Part shown: piece by piece, positions 28,049 to 38,596 of the stretch
Layout: each line of letters opens with the position of its first letter
How positions within the stretch are numbered: position 1 is the stretch's first letter
Notes under the pieces: generated by a model
Databases searched by the model: none
The model's input: the letters and a program-made list of their open reading frames with translations, nothing else
Told to the model about the DNA's origin: nothing
Position numbers and translations under genes: made by a program
Origin: Pusillimonas sp. DMV24BSW_D
GTDB lineage: Bacteria > Pseudomonadota > Gammaproteobacteria > Burkholderiales > Burkholderiaceae_B
Direction: 5' to 3'
Length of the DNA: 64,000 nt
NCBI RefSeq assembly: GCF_011388195.1
Contig: NZ_CP049990.1
Location: 1,612,001-1,676,000 of the forward strand

Positions 28049-30310
28049 GTGACGTCTGAGTCTGGTGACACCGCTGGGCTGCAAGCGCCATTCAACGCTG
28101 TTTGGCTGGCACAAGCAGCTGAAGGTCTTGATCCCCCGGGGCATGCGCTACTGGTTCAGGCTGTGCGCACCGCCCAACCTTTACTTGAAGGGCAGCGTGC
28201 CAGCACTGGTGAGCCATTGGATACGCATGCCGCGGCCGTAGTTTGTATTCTGGCGGAAATGAAAGCCGATGCGGCAACGCGTGCAAGTGCGGTGCTTGCG
28301 CCTATTTCGTCGGAAGACACTTTTTTAACGGGGCGTAAAGATCCACTGGTAAAGAAATTTGGCAGCGAGATCGCGTCTTTGGTGCAGGGAGCCCGAAAGC
28401 TGCTTGGTATGAGCAGGATGGCCAGGCTTAATACTGATGACCCACGAACCGGTGTAGATCAAAGAGAGCTGCAGCGCAAAATGTTGCTTGCCATGGCGGC
28501 CGATTTGCGAATCGTTCTGCTGCGCCTGGCTTCCCGGTTGCAAACGTTGCGTTGGCACGCTAGCTCCAAAACAGTATGTCCTCCGAACCTGGCCCAGGAA
28601 ACCATGGAGTTGTATGCGCCGTTGGCTAACCGCCTCGGAATTTGGCAATTAAAGTGGGAAATTGAGGATTTGGCTTTTCGCTTTTTGCAGCCGGAAACGT
28701 ACAAAATGATTGCCAAGGAACTGGAGGAAAAGCGGGTTGAGCGCGAGCAGTTCATTGACCGGGTAGTAAGCCGGCTTAGGCAGGCGTTGCAAAACGAGGG
28801 GGTGCAGGCCGATGTGTCGGGGCGACCCAAACACATCTACAGCATCTGGAACAAGATGCGCAACAAACAGTTGTCTTTCGGGCAACTGTACGATTTGCGT
28901 GCATTGCGGGTGATTGTTAATGATGAGCGCGACTGCTATGCAGCGCTTGCCCTGGTGCATTCCATGTGGAGTCCGATCAGCGAAGAATTTGATGATTACA
29001 TTTCGAGGCCCAAGCCGAATGGTTACCGATCTTTGCATACGGTTGTTGCAGATGCCGATGGCAAGCCTTTCGAAGTGCAGATTCGTACCCACGAGATGCA
29101 TCAGTTTGCTGAATACGGTATGGCCGCGCATTGGCGTTATAAAGAGGCCGGCCCTAAAGGTGGAACGCAGGTTGCCGCCTCGGAGTACGACCGTAAAGTG
29201 GCCTGGATGCGTCAGCTTTTGTCCTGGGGCAAAGCCGACGACGCGTCCCCCAAAGAAGCTTCGCCAGGCAGAAGTTCGGCCGCAAGCGCTGCAAAAACTG
29301 TGGCAGATGAGCGAATCTACGTTTTAACGCCGCAGGCGCGTGTTATTGAGTTGCCGGCCGGCGCTACACCGGTTGATTTTGCTTATGCGTTGCATACTGA
29401 TTTGGGCCATCGCTGCCGCGGAGCCCGGGTGGATGGCCAGATGGTGCCACTGCTGACAAATCTGCAAACCGGCCAAACCGTTGAAATCATTACGGCAAAG
29501 TCGGGGGGGCCGTCGCGCGATTGGCTGAACACGCAACTGGGTTATCTGGCCAGCAACCGTTCTCGCGCCAAGGTCAGGGCCTGGTTTAATGCCATTGAGC
29601 TACAGGAACGTATTGCTCAGGGGCATGCACTGGTTGAGCGCGAGTTGCAGCGACTTGGCAAAACCGCTGTCAACCTGGAGCAGTTGGCAGACCAATTGGG
29701 TTTCGCCCGTGCTGATGATCTGTATGTTGCTGTGGCGAAAGATGAATTCAGCCTGCGCCATATTGATCAACATTTTCGTCAGGAACGTGATGGGAGCGTA
29801 AGCGAAACCACACCTGTTGGGCCTGGGCGACTTCAACTGGAAGGCGCGGCGGATAACGTGACCCGGTCGGGTAAGAGCGGTGTGCTGGTTGTGGGCGTTG
29901 ACTCACTCATGACACAGTTGGCACGCTGTTGCCGCCCGGCTCCACCCGATGATATTCGCGGGTTCGTTACAAGAGGGCGCGGTGTATCGATTCATCGGTC
30001 CGACTGCCAGGCATTCTCGGCACTCGCCATCAAGCACCCGGAGCGTATCATTGAGGTGAGTTGGGGCGACACCCAGGATCGCGTCTATCCGGTTGCCGTG
30101 AGTATTCATGCCCCGGATCGACTGAATCTTTTGCGAGATATTACCGATGTTTTCGGTCGTCTTCGCTTAAATGTAATTGGTGTCAATACGCAAAGCCGTC
30201 GTTCGTTGGCCCATATGATTTTTACCGTTGAAGTGCAAAATGGTGATCAAATCACCCGCGCCCTGACCGCCCTGAATGAAATTCCAGGCTTTAGCGCGAC
30301 CCGCTTGTAA
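28049..30310 (+). CDS. relA: GTP pyrophosphokinase RelA ((p)ppGpp synthetase)
   Basis: Ribosome-associated alarmone synthetase of 753 residues that triggers the stringent response. The N-terminal hydrolase-like domain lacks the HD pair, as in RelA. The synthetase domain carries the RelA-type acidic motif EFDDYISRPKPNGYRSLHT (~residues 312-330), not the RxKD of SpoT. A TGS domain (VLTPQARVIELPAGATPVDFAYALH) starts near 422 and an ACT domain closes the protein (PDRLNLLRDITDVFGRL). The start is a GTG preceded by GAGGTG. RelA next to pncB is not an arrangement I recognise. Confidence 0.96.
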   Translation: MTSESGDTAGLQAPFNAVWLAQAAEGLDPPGHALLVQAVRTAQPLLEGQRASTGEPLDTHAAAVVCILAEMKADAATRASAVLAPISSEDTFLTGRKDPLVKKFGSEIASLVQGARKLLGMSRMARLNTDDPRTGVDQRELQRKMLLAMAADLRIVLLRLASRLQTLRWHASSKTVCPPNLAQETMELYAPLANRLGIWQLKWEIEDLAFRFLQPETYKMIAKELEEKRVEREQFIDRVVSRLRQALQNEGVQADVSGRPKHIYSIWNKMRNKQLSFGQLYDLRALRVIVNDERDCYAALALVHSMWSPISEEFDDYISRPKPNGYRSLHTVVADADGKPFEVQIRTHEMHQFAEYGMAAHWRYKEAGPKGGTQVAASEYDRKVAWMRQLLSWGKADDASPKEASPGRSSAASAAKTVADERIYVLTPQARVIELPAGATPVDFAYALHTDLGHRCRGARVDGQMVPLLTNLQTGQTVEIITAKSGGPSRDWLNTQLGYLASNRSRAKVRAWFNAIELQERIAQGHALVERELQRLGKTAVNLEQLADQLGFARADDLYVAVAKDEFSLRHIDQHFRQERDGSVSETTPVGPGRLQLEGAADNVTRSGKSGVLVVGVDSLMTQLARCCRPAPPDDIRGFVTRGRGVSIHRSDCQAFSALAIKHPERIIEVSWGDTQDRVYPVAVSIHAPDRLNLLRDITDVFGRLRLNVIGVNTQSRRSLAHMIFTVEVQNGDQITRALTALNEIPGFSATRL

Positions 30311-30403
30311 CTGCGTGCGTTCCGCGGGAAAGTTCGGTCGCTGTTAAAATGGCCCTAAGTTGTTATTAAGCCGCTAATACCGGCCCAACCAGAGAGTTAT
30401 TCC

Positions 30404-31603
30404 TTGAAACCTTATCAGTTCCCAGACGAAAAAGGGCATTTCGGGCCCTACGGTGGTTCGTTTGTTGCCGAAACCCTGGTGCACGCACTCGACGAGTTGC
30501 GTCAGGCCTATGACAAATTCAAAGAAGATCCCGACTTTCTGCGTGAGTTCGATTACGAGCTAAAGCATTTCGTGGGGCGGCCCAGTCCGGTGTATCACGC
30601 CAAGCGATGGTCGGAAGAGCTCGGGGGCGCCCAAATCTGGTTCAAGCGTGAAGACCTTAACCACACGGGGGCGCACAAAATCAACAACTGCATTGGGCAG
30701 ATATTGTTGGCCCGACGTATGGGCAAGCCTCGCATCATTGCCGAAACCGGAGCAGGGCAGCATGGCGTGGCCACGGCAACCGTAGCAGCGCGTTATGGTC
30801 TTGAGTGCGTTGTATATATGGGCAGTGAAGATGTCCGACGTCAAGCGTCCAACGTATATCGCATGAAGCTGCTGGGCGCCACAGTCGTGCCGGTAGAGTC
30901 CGGCTCGCGCACATTGAAAGATGCTTTGAATGAAGCCATGCGCGATTGGGTGACCAACGTCGAAAACACCTTTTACATCATCGGAACGGTTGCGGGGCCG
31001 CATCCTTACCCTGCGATGGTACGCGATTTCCAATCTGTTATCGGCACTGAGTGTCTTGCACAAATGCCGGAGTACGCGGGTCGTCAGCCGGATTACGTGT
31101 TGGCGTCGGTCGGGGGGGGGTCCAACGCCATGGGCATTTTTTACCCCTATATCAACGAGTCGAATGTGAAGCTGATTGGTGTTGAGGCGGCGGGAGACGG
31201 GCTTGATACCGGTCGCCATGCTGCGTCCCTTAATGCCGGAGTGGTGGGGGTTCTGCACGGTAATCGCACTTATATTATGCAAGACGAGCATGGACAGATT
31301 CAGGAAACACACTCAATCTCTGCCGGGCTTGACTACCCTGGTGTTGGGCCTGAACACGCCTGGTTGAAAGATTCGAAGCGTGCCGAGTATGTGGGCATTA
31401 CGGATGCCGAGGCGTTGGAAGCATTTCACAAGTGCTGTCGTACCGAGGGAATCATGCCTGCGCTGGAGTCTTCCCATGCCATTGCGCACGCCGTCAAGCT
31501 GGCACCTACGTTGTCGAAAGACCAAATTATTTTGGTGAATTTGTCCGGTCGCGGCGATAAGGATATGCACACCGTGGCTGAAATGAGCGGAATCAAATTA
31601 TGA
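30404..31603 (+). CDS. trpB: Tryptophan synthase beta chain
   Basis: TrpB condenses indole and serine to tryptophan with pyridoxal phosphate. The 399-residue protein has the PLP lysine in [13 protein letters not shown] (about residue 92), the phosphate loop [11 protein letters not shown] and the GRGDKD end motif. The start is a TTG, the only start that gives the family N terminus [18 protein letters not shown]. It overlaps trpA by four bases. The 93-base gap after relA holds no Trp-rich leader peptide, so attenuation of the trp type is not evident. trpF, often just upstream in betaproteobacteria, is not here. Confidence 0.97.
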   Translation: MKPYQFPDEKGHFGPYGGSFVAETLVHALDELRQAYDKFKEDPDFLREFDYELKHFVGRPSPVYHAKRWSEELGGAQIWFKREDLNHTGAHKINNCIGQILLARRMGKPRIIAETGAGQHGVATATVAARYGLECVVYMGSEDVRRQASNVYRMKLLGATVVPVESGSRTLKDALNEAMRDWVTNVENTFYIIGTVAGPHPYPAMVRDFQSVIGTECLAQMPEYAGRQPDYVLASVGGGSNAMGIFYPYINESNVKLIGVEAAGDGLDTGRHAASLNAGVVGVLHGNRTYIMQDEHGQIQETHSISAGLDYPGVGPEHAWLKDSKRAEYVGITDAEALEAFHKCCRTEGIMPALESSHAIAHAVKLAPTLSKDQIILVNLSGRGDKDMHTVAEMSGIKL

Positions 31604-32436
31604 GTCAGGTAACACAAGCCCAAACCGATCGTTTGGCAGCGGCCTTCGCGAGAACGAAGGGGCGGGCGGCGCTCATCCCCTACATCACGGCAGGCGACCC
31701 CTCGCCACAGGCAACGGTTCCGCTCATGCATGCGCTTGTTGCGGCCGGTGCCGACGTTATTGAGTTAGGTGTGCCTTTTTCCGATCCGATGGCCGATGGC
31801 CCGGTAGTGCAACGTGCAACCCAGCGTGCCATCGAAAAAGGGGTTGGGATGCGCCATGTTTTCGACATGGTTCAGGCGTTTAGGGAAAGTGATAAAACAA
31901 CACCGGTGGTGTTAATGGGTTATGCCAACCCGGTTGAACGTTACGGGCAGCTTGAGTTCGCCCGGAAAGCGCGGGAAGTGGGCGTAGACGGCGTGTTGGT
32001 TGTTGATTACCCACCCGAGGAAATGCTTGAGTTCGCCCGCTATCTAGACGACGTCGACGTTGCCCCTATATTTTTATTGGCCCCCACATCTACCGATGCG
32101 CGAATTCAAAAAGTTGCCGAAATCGCGCGCGGATATGTGTACTATGTGTCATTGAAAGGGGTAACCGGCGCTGCCACCATCGATCTTTCCGAGGTTGAGC
32201 AACGTGTACAGGCGATTCGCCGTCATGTTTCCATTCCTATTGGGGTGGGCTTTGGCATTCGCGATGCACAAAGCGCGCAGCGTGTGGGGCAGGTGTGCGA
32301 CGCCGTTATTATTGGCAGTAAATTGATTGAAACCATGGAAGAGGCCGTGGCCCAGGCAAATGGTCATGAGGCCGATCAGGCCGCAGTCAAGGCAGCCGGA
32401 GCGTGGTTGGCGGGGATTCGTCAGGCTCTCGGTTAA
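31600..32436 (+). CDS. trpA: Tryptophan synthase alpha chain
   Basis: TrpA cleaves indole-3-glycerol phosphate and channels indole to TrpB. The 278-residue TIM barrel contains the catalytic glutamate in [19 protein letters not shown], the aspartate in [11 protein letters not shown], the loop [11 protein letters not shown] and the phosphate-binding [12 protein letters not shown]. It is coupled to trpB by an ATGA overlap and followed after 29 bases by accD, the usual betaproteobacterial order. Confidence 0.97.
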   Translation: MSQVTQAQTDRLAAAFARTKGRAALIPYITAGDPSPQATVPLMHALVAAGADVIELGVPFSDPMADGPVVQRATQRAIEKGVGMRHVFDMVQAFRESDKTTPVVLMGYANPVERYGQLEFARKAREVGVDGVLVVDYPPEEMLEFARYLDDVDVAPIFLLAPTSTDARIQKVAEIARGYVYYVSLKGVTGAATIDLSEVEQRVQAIRRHVSIPIGVGFGIRDAQSAQRVGQVCDAVIIGSKLIETMEEAVAQANGHEADQAAVKAAGAWLAGIRQALG

Positions 32437-32465
32437 ACAATAAAACTTCAATCAGGAAAATTACA

Positions 32466-33347
32466 ATGAGCTGGATTGACAAAATTCTGCCGCCGCGGAT
32501 TAACCGGAATAATGATGCTAGTTCGCGGCGTGTCCCAGAGGGCTTGTGGATTAAGTGTCCGGGCTGCGAATCAGTACTCTATAAAGACGACTTGGCGGCA
32601 ACGCTGAATGTTTGCCCCAATTGCAGTCACCACATGAGAATCGGCGCGCGCCGGCGTATTGATGCTTTGCTCGACCCGGATGGGCGGGTGGAGATCGGTG
32701 AAAATACCCGGCCCGTCGATCCTTTGAAATTCAAAGACTCCAAAAAGTATCCCGACAGGGTGACTCAGGCCACCCGGCAAACAGGTGAAACTGAGGCAAT
32801 GGTGGTCATGAGTGGGCGGATTCTTACATTACCTGTCGTGCTGTCGTGCTTTGAGTTCGAGTTCATGGGTGGCTCAATGGGCTCGGTAGTGGGTGAACGT
32901 TTTGTTAGAGGCGTACAAGAAGCGATTCGTTTACGCTGCCCGTTTATTTGTGTGGCAGCCTCGGGTGGTGCGCGCATGCAGGAAAGCTTGTTTTCGCTCA
33001 TGCAAATGGCTAAAACGAATGCCATGCTCACGCGCCTGTCGCAAGAAGGATTGCCGTTTATTAGTGTTCTTACCGACCCGACAATGGGTGGGGTATCCGC
33101 CAGTTTTGCTTTTATGGGCGATGTGGTGGTGGCGGAGCCCAAGGCGTTAATTGGTTTTGCCGGCCCTCGGGTAATTGAACAAACAGTCAGGGAAAAACTG
33201 CCTGAAGGCTTTCAGCGCGCGGAATTCCTGCTTGAGAAAGGCGCGATTGATTGTGTGGTTGATCGTCGTGAGATGCGCAAAGAGCTCGCGCATATCCTGG
33301 CGTTGCTTACCCGTCAACCCGTTGAGGCAATCGCTCGTATGGAATGA
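32466..33347 (+). CDS. accD: Acetyl-CoA carboxylase carboxyltransferase subunit beta
   Basis: AccD is the zinc-containing beta subunit of the carboxyltransferase that makes malonyl-CoA for fatty acid synthesis. The 293-residue protein has the zinc ribbon C31-C34-C50-C53 ([23 protein letters not shown], shown by positions), and the crotonase-like core with [19 protein letters not shown] and [13 protein letters not shown]. The ATG at 32466 has AGGA upstream. Ends at a bidirectional terminator facing rne. folC, which often follows accD in relatives, is absent. Confidence 0.97.
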   Translation: MSWIDKILPPRINRNNDASSRRVPEGLWIKCPGCESVLYKDDLAATLNVCPNCSHHMRIGARRRIDALLDPDGRVEIGENTRPVDPLKFKDSKKYPDRVTQATRQTGETEAMVVMSGRILTLPVVLSCFEFEFMGGSMGSVVGERFVRGVQEAIRLRCPFICVAASGGARMQESLFSLMQMAKTNAMLTRLSQEGLPFISVLTDPTMGGVSASFAFMGDVVVAEPKALIGFAGPRVIEQTVREKLPEGFQRAEFLLEKGAIDCVVDRREMRKELAHILALLTRQPVEAIARME

Positions 33348-33363
33348 GCGTTAGTTATTAAGT

Positions 33364-33405
33364 AAAAAAATGGCCGGAAAACCAAATAGTTTCCCGGCCA
33401 TTTTT
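33364..33405. terminator. Bidirectional intrinsic terminator between accD and rne
   Basis: A stem formed by TGGCCGGAAAA (from 33371) and TTTCCCGGCCA (to 33400), with one bulge or mismatch, is flanked by an A run (33364-33370) and a T run (33401-33405). It can stop transcription from both sides and sits between the convergent accD and rne stops. Confidence 0.85.
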
Positions 33406-33420
33406 GTTGCTTCAAAAGGA

Positions 33421-36414
33421 TTATTGCTTGGCGCTCGTTTCGACTTGTTGTAACGGCTCGTCGTGAATGACGACCGCCGATTTACGTGGCCGGCCAAGTG
33501 AAGCAGATGCTGAAGTGGCCGTGCTGTTTTGAGGCTTGACAGCATCAGGGCGTGTCTCCACCAGCTGCAGCCCCGATGAGGCAACAAGGTCTTTTAGCGA
33601 GGAGCCCGTATCGGCAACCTTGGAGTGATGCAAGCCGTTGGCTTTATGGGTTGCGGTTGACACTTGTTGCGGTTGCTCTTTCGCCTCTGTCTCAGACGGT
33701 TCGGTGACTGCTTCTGTGGTTACTTCAGTTCCGTTTTCGGTATCGGCGGTGAGTACCTCACCCGTTTGAACGACTTCCGCGTTCTGTTTTGCTGCGTCAG
33801 GCTGTGCCTCAGGTTTGGCAGCTTCAACAGGTTCAACATTTGCCGGGGTTTCCTCTTGAGCAACGGCAGGTACTTCCTGAGCCGTTGGCTCTTCTTGAAC
33901 CGCTGGTGCTTCTTGAGCCGTTGGCGCTTCTTGAACCCTTGGTGTTTCCTGAGCGGTTGACTCAGAGGCATTAGCAGTTTCTTCAGCCGCTTCAAGTTTG
34001 GCGGTGTCTGCCTGTTCTTGATTGGCAACAGGAGCAGGAACGGCTACAGGTTCTGAAGTGGTTTTGGCTGTTTGTGCTTCCGTATTCTGATCCGCTGAGA
34101 GATCAGTGTTCGACTCGGCGCTTGCTGCTCCGGTTTCCGCAGAGCTGCGACGCCCGCGACGGCTACGACGACGACGGCGCTTGCGTTCGGTACCGGTATC
34201 GTGCGTCTCGGCAGAGGCGTTGTCGTCATCCGCTTCAACTTTCTGATCTTCTTTCTCGTTGACGTTGTGTTGCGCATCTTTTGCCTGTGGCCGGTCTGAC
34301 GCGGCTGTTGGCGTATCGGTTGTTTCGACAGCGTCATTGTTTGATTGCGCGTTTTGATCAACCGCGGGGTCGTTGCGATCACGCCGGTTTCGGCCACGTC
34401 CGCGGCGCCCACGTCGATTTGAGCTGGTGCGCTCTTCATTTTGGCTGTCATCGGACGTGTTGTCCTTTGCTACGACCGTATCGGACGTTTCTTTTGAGTC
34501 GTTCTCTTCCGACCGATGTCGCGTCCGACGCCCACCTTGTTGGTGAGATGTTTTTTCAGCCGTCGTGTCGTTTTCGTTACGACGACGTCCTCGTCCGCCG
34601 CGCCGCCGTGAACGATGTTCAGTTTTTTCTTTCGACTCTTCGCTTGCTTCAGGGGTTGAAGCAGCCTGGGTACTACTGGTGCTCCCTGTACCGCTGAGCC
34701 AATTCATCAGGCGTTTGAACAAACTGGTTGCCTGTTGCGCAGCAGACTGGCCCGAAGCAATCGTTCCGGTAACTGCCGTAGGAGCCGTTACCGCTACTAC
34801 CGGCGCCGGCTGTGCGTGGGTAATGCTTTTAACAATGGCTTCCTGACGTGGCTTGCTATCAGTTTCTTTGCTACCTGGATAGCTAATGTCGGTGTCAGGC
34901 GCTTCCACCAGTTGGAAACTGGTGACGGCATTGTCCAGGCGAGGATCGTCGTGCCGCAAACGCTCAATGTGGTGATGAGGTGTTTCCAGGTTCTTGTTGG
35001 GAATCAGAACCAGGTTAACCTTCAGGCGCGATTCGATTTTGGTGATGTCGGCGCGCTTTTCGTTCAGCAGGAACGTGGCAACATCGACCGGTACCTGTGC
35101 ATGCAAGGCGGCCGTGTGTTCTTTCATGGCTTCTTCTTGCAACAGGCGCAGTACGTGAAGTGCACTGGACTCTGCGTCGCGGATAACGCCGGTGCCGTTG
35201 CAGCGAGGGCAGGTAATGTGAGAGCCCTCGTTCAATGCAGGGCGCAGCCGCTGTCGCGACAGCTCCATGAGGCCGAAACGGGAAATTTTGCCCATTTGGA
35301 CCCGGGCGCGGTCAAAGTGCAAGGCATCGCGCAGGCGTTGTTCAACAAGACGCTGATTCTTGTTGTCTTCCATGTCGATGAAGTCAATGACAATCAGGCC
35401 GCCAAGGTCGCGCAAACGAAGCTGACGGGCAACTTCGTCGGCTGCTTCCAGATTGGTTCGCATGGCCGTTTCTTCGATATCGGCGCCACGCGTTGACCGT
35501 GCCGAGTTGACGTCGACTGCCACCAATGCTTCCGTGTGATCAATAACGACGGCACCGCCTGACGGCAACTGTACCGTGCGGGCATAAGCGGTTTCAATTT
35601 GGTGTTCGATCTGGAATCGTGAGAAAAGCGGGACGTCGTCTTTATAAACCTTAACCCGCTGGACGTTATCGGGCATAACCACGCTCATGAACGCGGTGGC
35701 TTGCTCGGCGATTTCTTCAGTGTCGATCAGAATTTCGCCGATTTCAGGCGAGAAATAGTCGCGAATGGCGCGGATAACCAGGCTGGACTCTAGGTAGATG
35801 AGGATTGGGGCCGCATTATCTTTTGCTGCCGTGTCAATCGCTGTCCAGAGTTGCAGAAGGTAGGATAAGTCCCATTGCAATTCTTCTGCGCTTCGGCCAA
35901 TACCGGCGGTGCGCGCAATGATACTCATGCCTTGAGGAACGTCGAGCTGATCCATTGCTTCGCGCAGTTCCTGGCGCTCTTCGCCTTCCACCCGGCGTGA
36001 TACACCACCCCCGCGAGGATTGTTCGGCATCAGAACAAGGTAGCGTCCGGCCAGCGAAACAAAAGTGGTCAGTGCGGCGCCTTTGTTGCCGCGCTCTTCT
36101 TTCTCAACCTGAACGATCAGTTCCTGGCCTTCGTAGACCGCATCCTGGATGCGCGCAGACCGAACATCGACACCGTCTTTAAAGTAGCCGCGTGCGATTT
36201 CCTTGAAGGGTAGAAAGCCGTGGCGTTCTTCGCCATAGCTGACAAAGCATGCTTCAAGGCCTGGTTCGATGCGGGTGATGACCCCTTTGTAGATATTGCC
36301 TTTGCGCTGTTCGCGCCCGGCGGTTTCAATGTCGAGGTCGATGAGTTTCTGACCGTCGACAATGGCAACGCGCAACTCTTCTTGGTGCGTTGCATTGAAC
36401 AACATGCGTTTCAT
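33421..36414 (-). CDS. rne: Ribonuclease E
   Basis: Essential endoribonuclease and scaffold of the RNA degradosome, 997 residues. The catalytic half has an S1 domain ([20 protein letters not shown], 39-58), the DNase I-like site with VDVNSARST and [11 protein letters not shown], and the zinc-link CPRCNGTG near 401-408. From about residue 510 the C-terminal half is disordered: several Arg-rich RNA-binding patches ([38 protein letters not shown]), then a Glu/Ala/Pro/Thr-rich region with hexapeptide repeats, and a conserved-looking end ([28 protein letters not shown]). It is preceded by a leader of about 500 bases, fitting autoregulation known for rne in E. coli. Confidence 0.96.
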   Translation of the reverse strand: MKRMLFNATHQEELRVAIVDGQKLIDLDIETAGREQRKGNIYKGVITRIEPGLEACFVSYGEERHGFLPFKEIARGYFKDGVDVRSARIQDAVYEGQELIVQVEKEERGNKGAALTTFVSLAGRYLVLMPNNPRGGGVSRRVEGEERQELREAMDQLDVPQGMSIIARTAGIGRSAEELQWDLSYLLQLWTAIDTAAKDNAAPILIYLESSLVIRAIRDYFSPEIGEILIDTEEIAEQATAFMSVVMPDNVQRVKVYKDDVPLFSRFQIEHQIETAYARTVQLPSGGAVVIDHTEALVAVDVNSARSTRGADIEETAMRTNLEAADEVARQLRLRDLGGLIVIDFIDMEDNKNQRLVEQRLRDALHFDRARVQMGKISRFGLMELSRQRLRPALNEGSHITCPRCNGTGVIRDAESSALHVLRLLQEEAMKEHTAALHAQVPVDVATFLLNEKRADITKIESRLKVNLVLIPNKNLETPHHHIERLRHDDPRLDNAVTSFQLVEAPDTDISYPGSKETDSKPRQEAIVKSITHAQPAPVVAVTAPTAVTGTIASGQSAAQQATSLFKRLMNWLSGTGSTSSTQAASTPEASEESKEKTEHRSRRRGGRGRRRNENDTTAEKTSHQQGGRRTRHRSEENDSKETSDTVVAKDNTSDDSQNEERTSSNRRGRRGRGRNRRDRNDPAVDQNAQSNNDAVETTDTPTAASDRPQAKDAQHNVNEKEDQKVEADDDNASAETHDTGTERKRRRRRSRRGRRSSAETGAASAESNTDLSADQNTEAQTAKTTSEPVAVPAPVANQEQADTAKLEAAEETANASESTAQETPRVQEAPTAQEAPAVQEEPTAQEVPAVAQEETPANVEPVEAAKPEAQPDAAKQNAEVVQTGEVLTADTENGTEVTTEAVTEPSETEAKEQPQQVSTATHKANGLHHSKVADTGSSLKDLVASSGLQLVETRPDAVKPQNSTATSASASLGRPRKSAVVIHDEPLQQVETSAKQ
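33874..33963 (-). repeat. 18-bp tandem repeat inside rne
   Basis: Five units of 18 bases (33874, 33892, 33910, 33928, 33946), each beginning ttcytga or ttcttga on the plus strand. On the coding strand they give hexapeptides such as [12 protein letters not shown] and TAQEVP within the RNase E scaffold. The units differ by a few bases each. Copy number may vary between strains. Confidence 0.85.
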
Positions 36415-36957
36415 GAGTGTATTTCTCCGTAGTCATGGCACGCCACATGGCTGGCGCACGACCTTGGACCACTCGGTGTGAGACGTTTAGTTTTGCAAAG
36501 AAAAGGAGTGCCGGCTGACCGATGTCAGGGGGCGTCCACCTTTTTCGTTAGGCAGGAATGACTTGCCACTTGGCACACGGTTCAGGCAGCAGGAAGGTCA
36601 GATTCACAATAATTAACGTGGTTGACGAACAATTTGCTGGGAACAGCAGATGCGCCGTTTGCGCGCATCTGGTGCATTAAAACTTTCGAGTAACGAAGCA
36701 AAGACTAAAACGTCGCACGCGGTTTGCGCAGTGTCTGACACAAAAGCAGTTTTTTCTTCTTCTGCTATTGCGCCGACGCATGACGCTCCGGCGACCGATT
36801 GGCCCGGAAGCTGAAACACGTAAGCAGTACAATATGGTCTTTCGCGACCCACGGAGACGTAACACTTTCGTCTCTACGCAGGTGGGTTTCAGCTTCTATA
36901 GGCTAATAAGATTATATGCCTGTTTTGTCTATGCGCAAACCGGAATCTTTACAAACC
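36415..36957 (-). promoter_or_regulatory. rne 5' leader and divergent rne/rluC promoter region
   Basis: This 543-base region has no convincing gene. On the minus strand a perfect TATAAT (36916-36911) with TTGCGC 16 bases upstream (36938-36933) would start an rne transcript near 36904 and give a leader of about 490 bases. The leader contains a 9-bp perfect hairpin, CAGATGCGC (36647-36655) with GCGCATCTG (36663-36671), and a smaller one, CTGAC (36514-36518 area) with GTCAG. In E. coli a 361-base structured rne leader mediates feedback by RNase E; a similar role here is inferred. Confidence 0.5.
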
Positions 36958-37887
36958 ATGAATATGGTCGTTCAAACGTTACAAATCGGCGCGGAGCAAG
37001 CTGGGCAGCGCATTGATAATTTTTTGTTGAAAACCTGCAAAGGGGTGCCGAAAAGTCATATTTACAAAGCCATTCGCTCTGGGCAGGTTCGAGTGAACAA
37101 AGGGCGGTGCCAAGCAGAGTATCGGCTACTAGAGGGAGATGCGGTTCGCGTGCCGCCGTTTCGCATGGCCGATCCAAACGCCCGACCGTCTGCGCCGGCA
37201 GCCAGCTTTCCGGTTGTTTACGAAGACGATGCCCTCTTGGTTATCGACAAGCCTGCCGGTGTTGCCGTGCATGGTGGTAGCGGAGTTTCTTTCGGGGTCA
37301 TAGAGCAGTTGCGTGCCGCCCGCCCGGCAGCCAAGTTTCTCGAACTTGCGCATCGTCTTGATCGTGAGACGTCTGGTTTGCTTATTATTGCGAAAAAGCG
37401 GGTTGCGCTGGTGGCTTTGCATGAAATGATGCGTGAAGGGAAGGGGCGCAAACGTTATCTGGCTTTGGTGGAGGGCGATTGGCAAAATGACCGGCAGCAT
37501 TTGCGCCAACCTTTGTTGAAATGGTTGACCGCATCTGGTGAGCGGCGTGTCAAGGTAGATGCCTTGGGAAAGCCGGCACACACGATTATTAATTTGATGC
37601 ACCGCTACGGTGGTCGCTTTTCGTTAGTCGAGGCGGAATTGAAAACCGGGCGGACACATCAGATTCGCGTACATCTGGCGGCCAGTGGATATCCCATTGT
37701 GGGGGACGACAAATACGGCCACGATGAAGTCAGGGCCCGTTTTTCGCGGCATGGGTTCAATCGTATGTTTCTGCATGCCTGGAAACTGGATATTCCTCAT
37801 CCAGTCGGCGGTGAAATACTGAAACTCGAGGCCGCACTTCCGCCTGCATGTCAGGCCCTTCTTACAGAGCTGGAGCAGATGTCTTGA
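36958..37887 (+). CDS. rluC: 23S rRNA pseudouridine synthase RluC
   Basis: RluC makes pseudouridines at 23S rRNA positions 955, 2504 and 2580 in E. coli. The protein has an S4 RNA-binding domain (AGQRIDNFLLKTCKGVPKSHIYKAIRSGQVRVNKGR) and the synthase domain with the catalytic aspartate in AHRLDRETSGLLIIAKK and the GRTHQIRVHLAASGYPIVGDDKYG motif. I place the start at ATG 36958 (309 residues) because homologues begin a few residues before the S4 domain; ATGs at 36964 and 36916 are possible. Divergent from rne, an arrangement common in proteobacteria. The stop overlaps the start of the phosphatase gene. Confidence 0.93.
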   Translation: MNMVVQTLQIGAEQAGQRIDNFLLKTCKGVPKSHIYKAIRSGQVRVNKGRCQAEYRLLEGDAVRVPPFRMADPNARPSAPAASFPVVYEDDALLVIDKPAGVAVHGGSGVSFGVIEQLRAARPAAKFLELAHRLDRETSGLLIIAKKRVALVALHEMMREGKGRKRYLALVEGDWQNDRQHLRQPLLKWLTASGERRVKVDALGKPAHTIINLMHRYGGRFSLVEAELKTGRTHQIRVHLAASGYPIVGDDKYGHDEVRARFSRHGFNRMFLHAWKLDIPHPVGGEILKLEAALPPACQALLTELEQMS

Positions 37888-38552
37888 AACAGTATGATGC
37901 GGTTATTTTTGATTGGGACGGAACCATTATGGATTCCACCCAGTCTATTGTAAGTGCGATTCAGTTGGCGTGCGCCGATATGCAACTGCCGGTGCCGCCT
38001 CGTGAGCGGGCCGCCTGGGTAATTGGCTTGTCATTGGAAAGCGCGCTTTATCATGTGGCGCCTGATTTACCGGCTGACCAGCTTTCTGCATTTGTGGACC
38101 GTTACAAGCATCATTTTTTCCAAAATGATCAAACGATTCCGTTGTTTGAAGGGATTCCCGAGGTGCTCTCGGGCTTAAAAGAGGAACGGGTCAGTCTTGC
38201 CGTGGCGACCGGGAAAGGCCGGGTCGGGCTTGATCGGGTGTTGCAGGCGTCGAACCTGCAGCATTATTTTGACATGACTCGGTGTGCCGATGAGGCAAAA
38301 GGAAAGCCGGATCCAACCATGTTGTTCGACATTATTCATGGTTTGGGTCTGGATCCGGATCGGGTGGTGATGGTAGGTGACACAACGCACGACGTTGTCA
38401 TGGCGCATAACGCGGGTATCGACAGTATTGCGGTTAGCTACGGCGCACACGATGTGGATACTTTGTTTGGCGCGGAGCCGACTGTGTTGGTTCACAGTGT
38501 TGAGGAAATGAGCGACTGGCTGTCTGGGCGGCTGGTTCCAGTAGTACGTTAG
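37884..38552 (+). CDS. HAD-IA family phosphatase (phosphoglycolate phosphatase-like)
   Basis: The 222-residue protein is a haloacid dehalogenase-type phosphatase: nucleophile motif [10 protein letters not shown] near the N terminus, the helical cap, the LAVATGKGR motif, the lysine of GKPDPTM and the final [16 protein letters not shown] acidic motif. Substrate cannot be told from sequence; Gph-like proteins next to rluC are widespread in betaproteobacteria. The likely start is the TTG at 37884, overlapping the rluC stop and preceded by GGAG; the open frame extends further upstream inside rluC. Confidence 0.9.
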   Translation: MKQYDAVIFDWDGTIMDSTQSIVSAIQLACADMQLPVPPRERAAWVIGLSLESALYHVAPDLPADQLSAFVDRYKHHFFQNDQTIPLFEGIPEVLSGLKEERVSLAVATGKGRVGLDRVLQASNLQHYFDMTRCADEAKGKPDPTMLFDIIHGLGLDPDRVVMVGDTTHDVVMAHNAGIDSIAVSYGAHDVDTLFGAEPTVLVHSVEEMSDWLSGRLVPVVR

Positions 38553-38596
38553 TCGGGGTGACCCGGCTTCGTGAAATCAAAACGAAGGTGGGTGAA

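Noticed and set aside
30311-30403. Short frame ATG-GCC-CTA-AGT-TGT-TAT-TAA before trpB as a trp leader peptide
   Set aside because: It contains no Trp codon and no terminator-like stem follows.
33874-33963. Regular repeats as a CRISPR array
   Set aside because: The units are contiguous 18-mers in frame within rne, without spacers.
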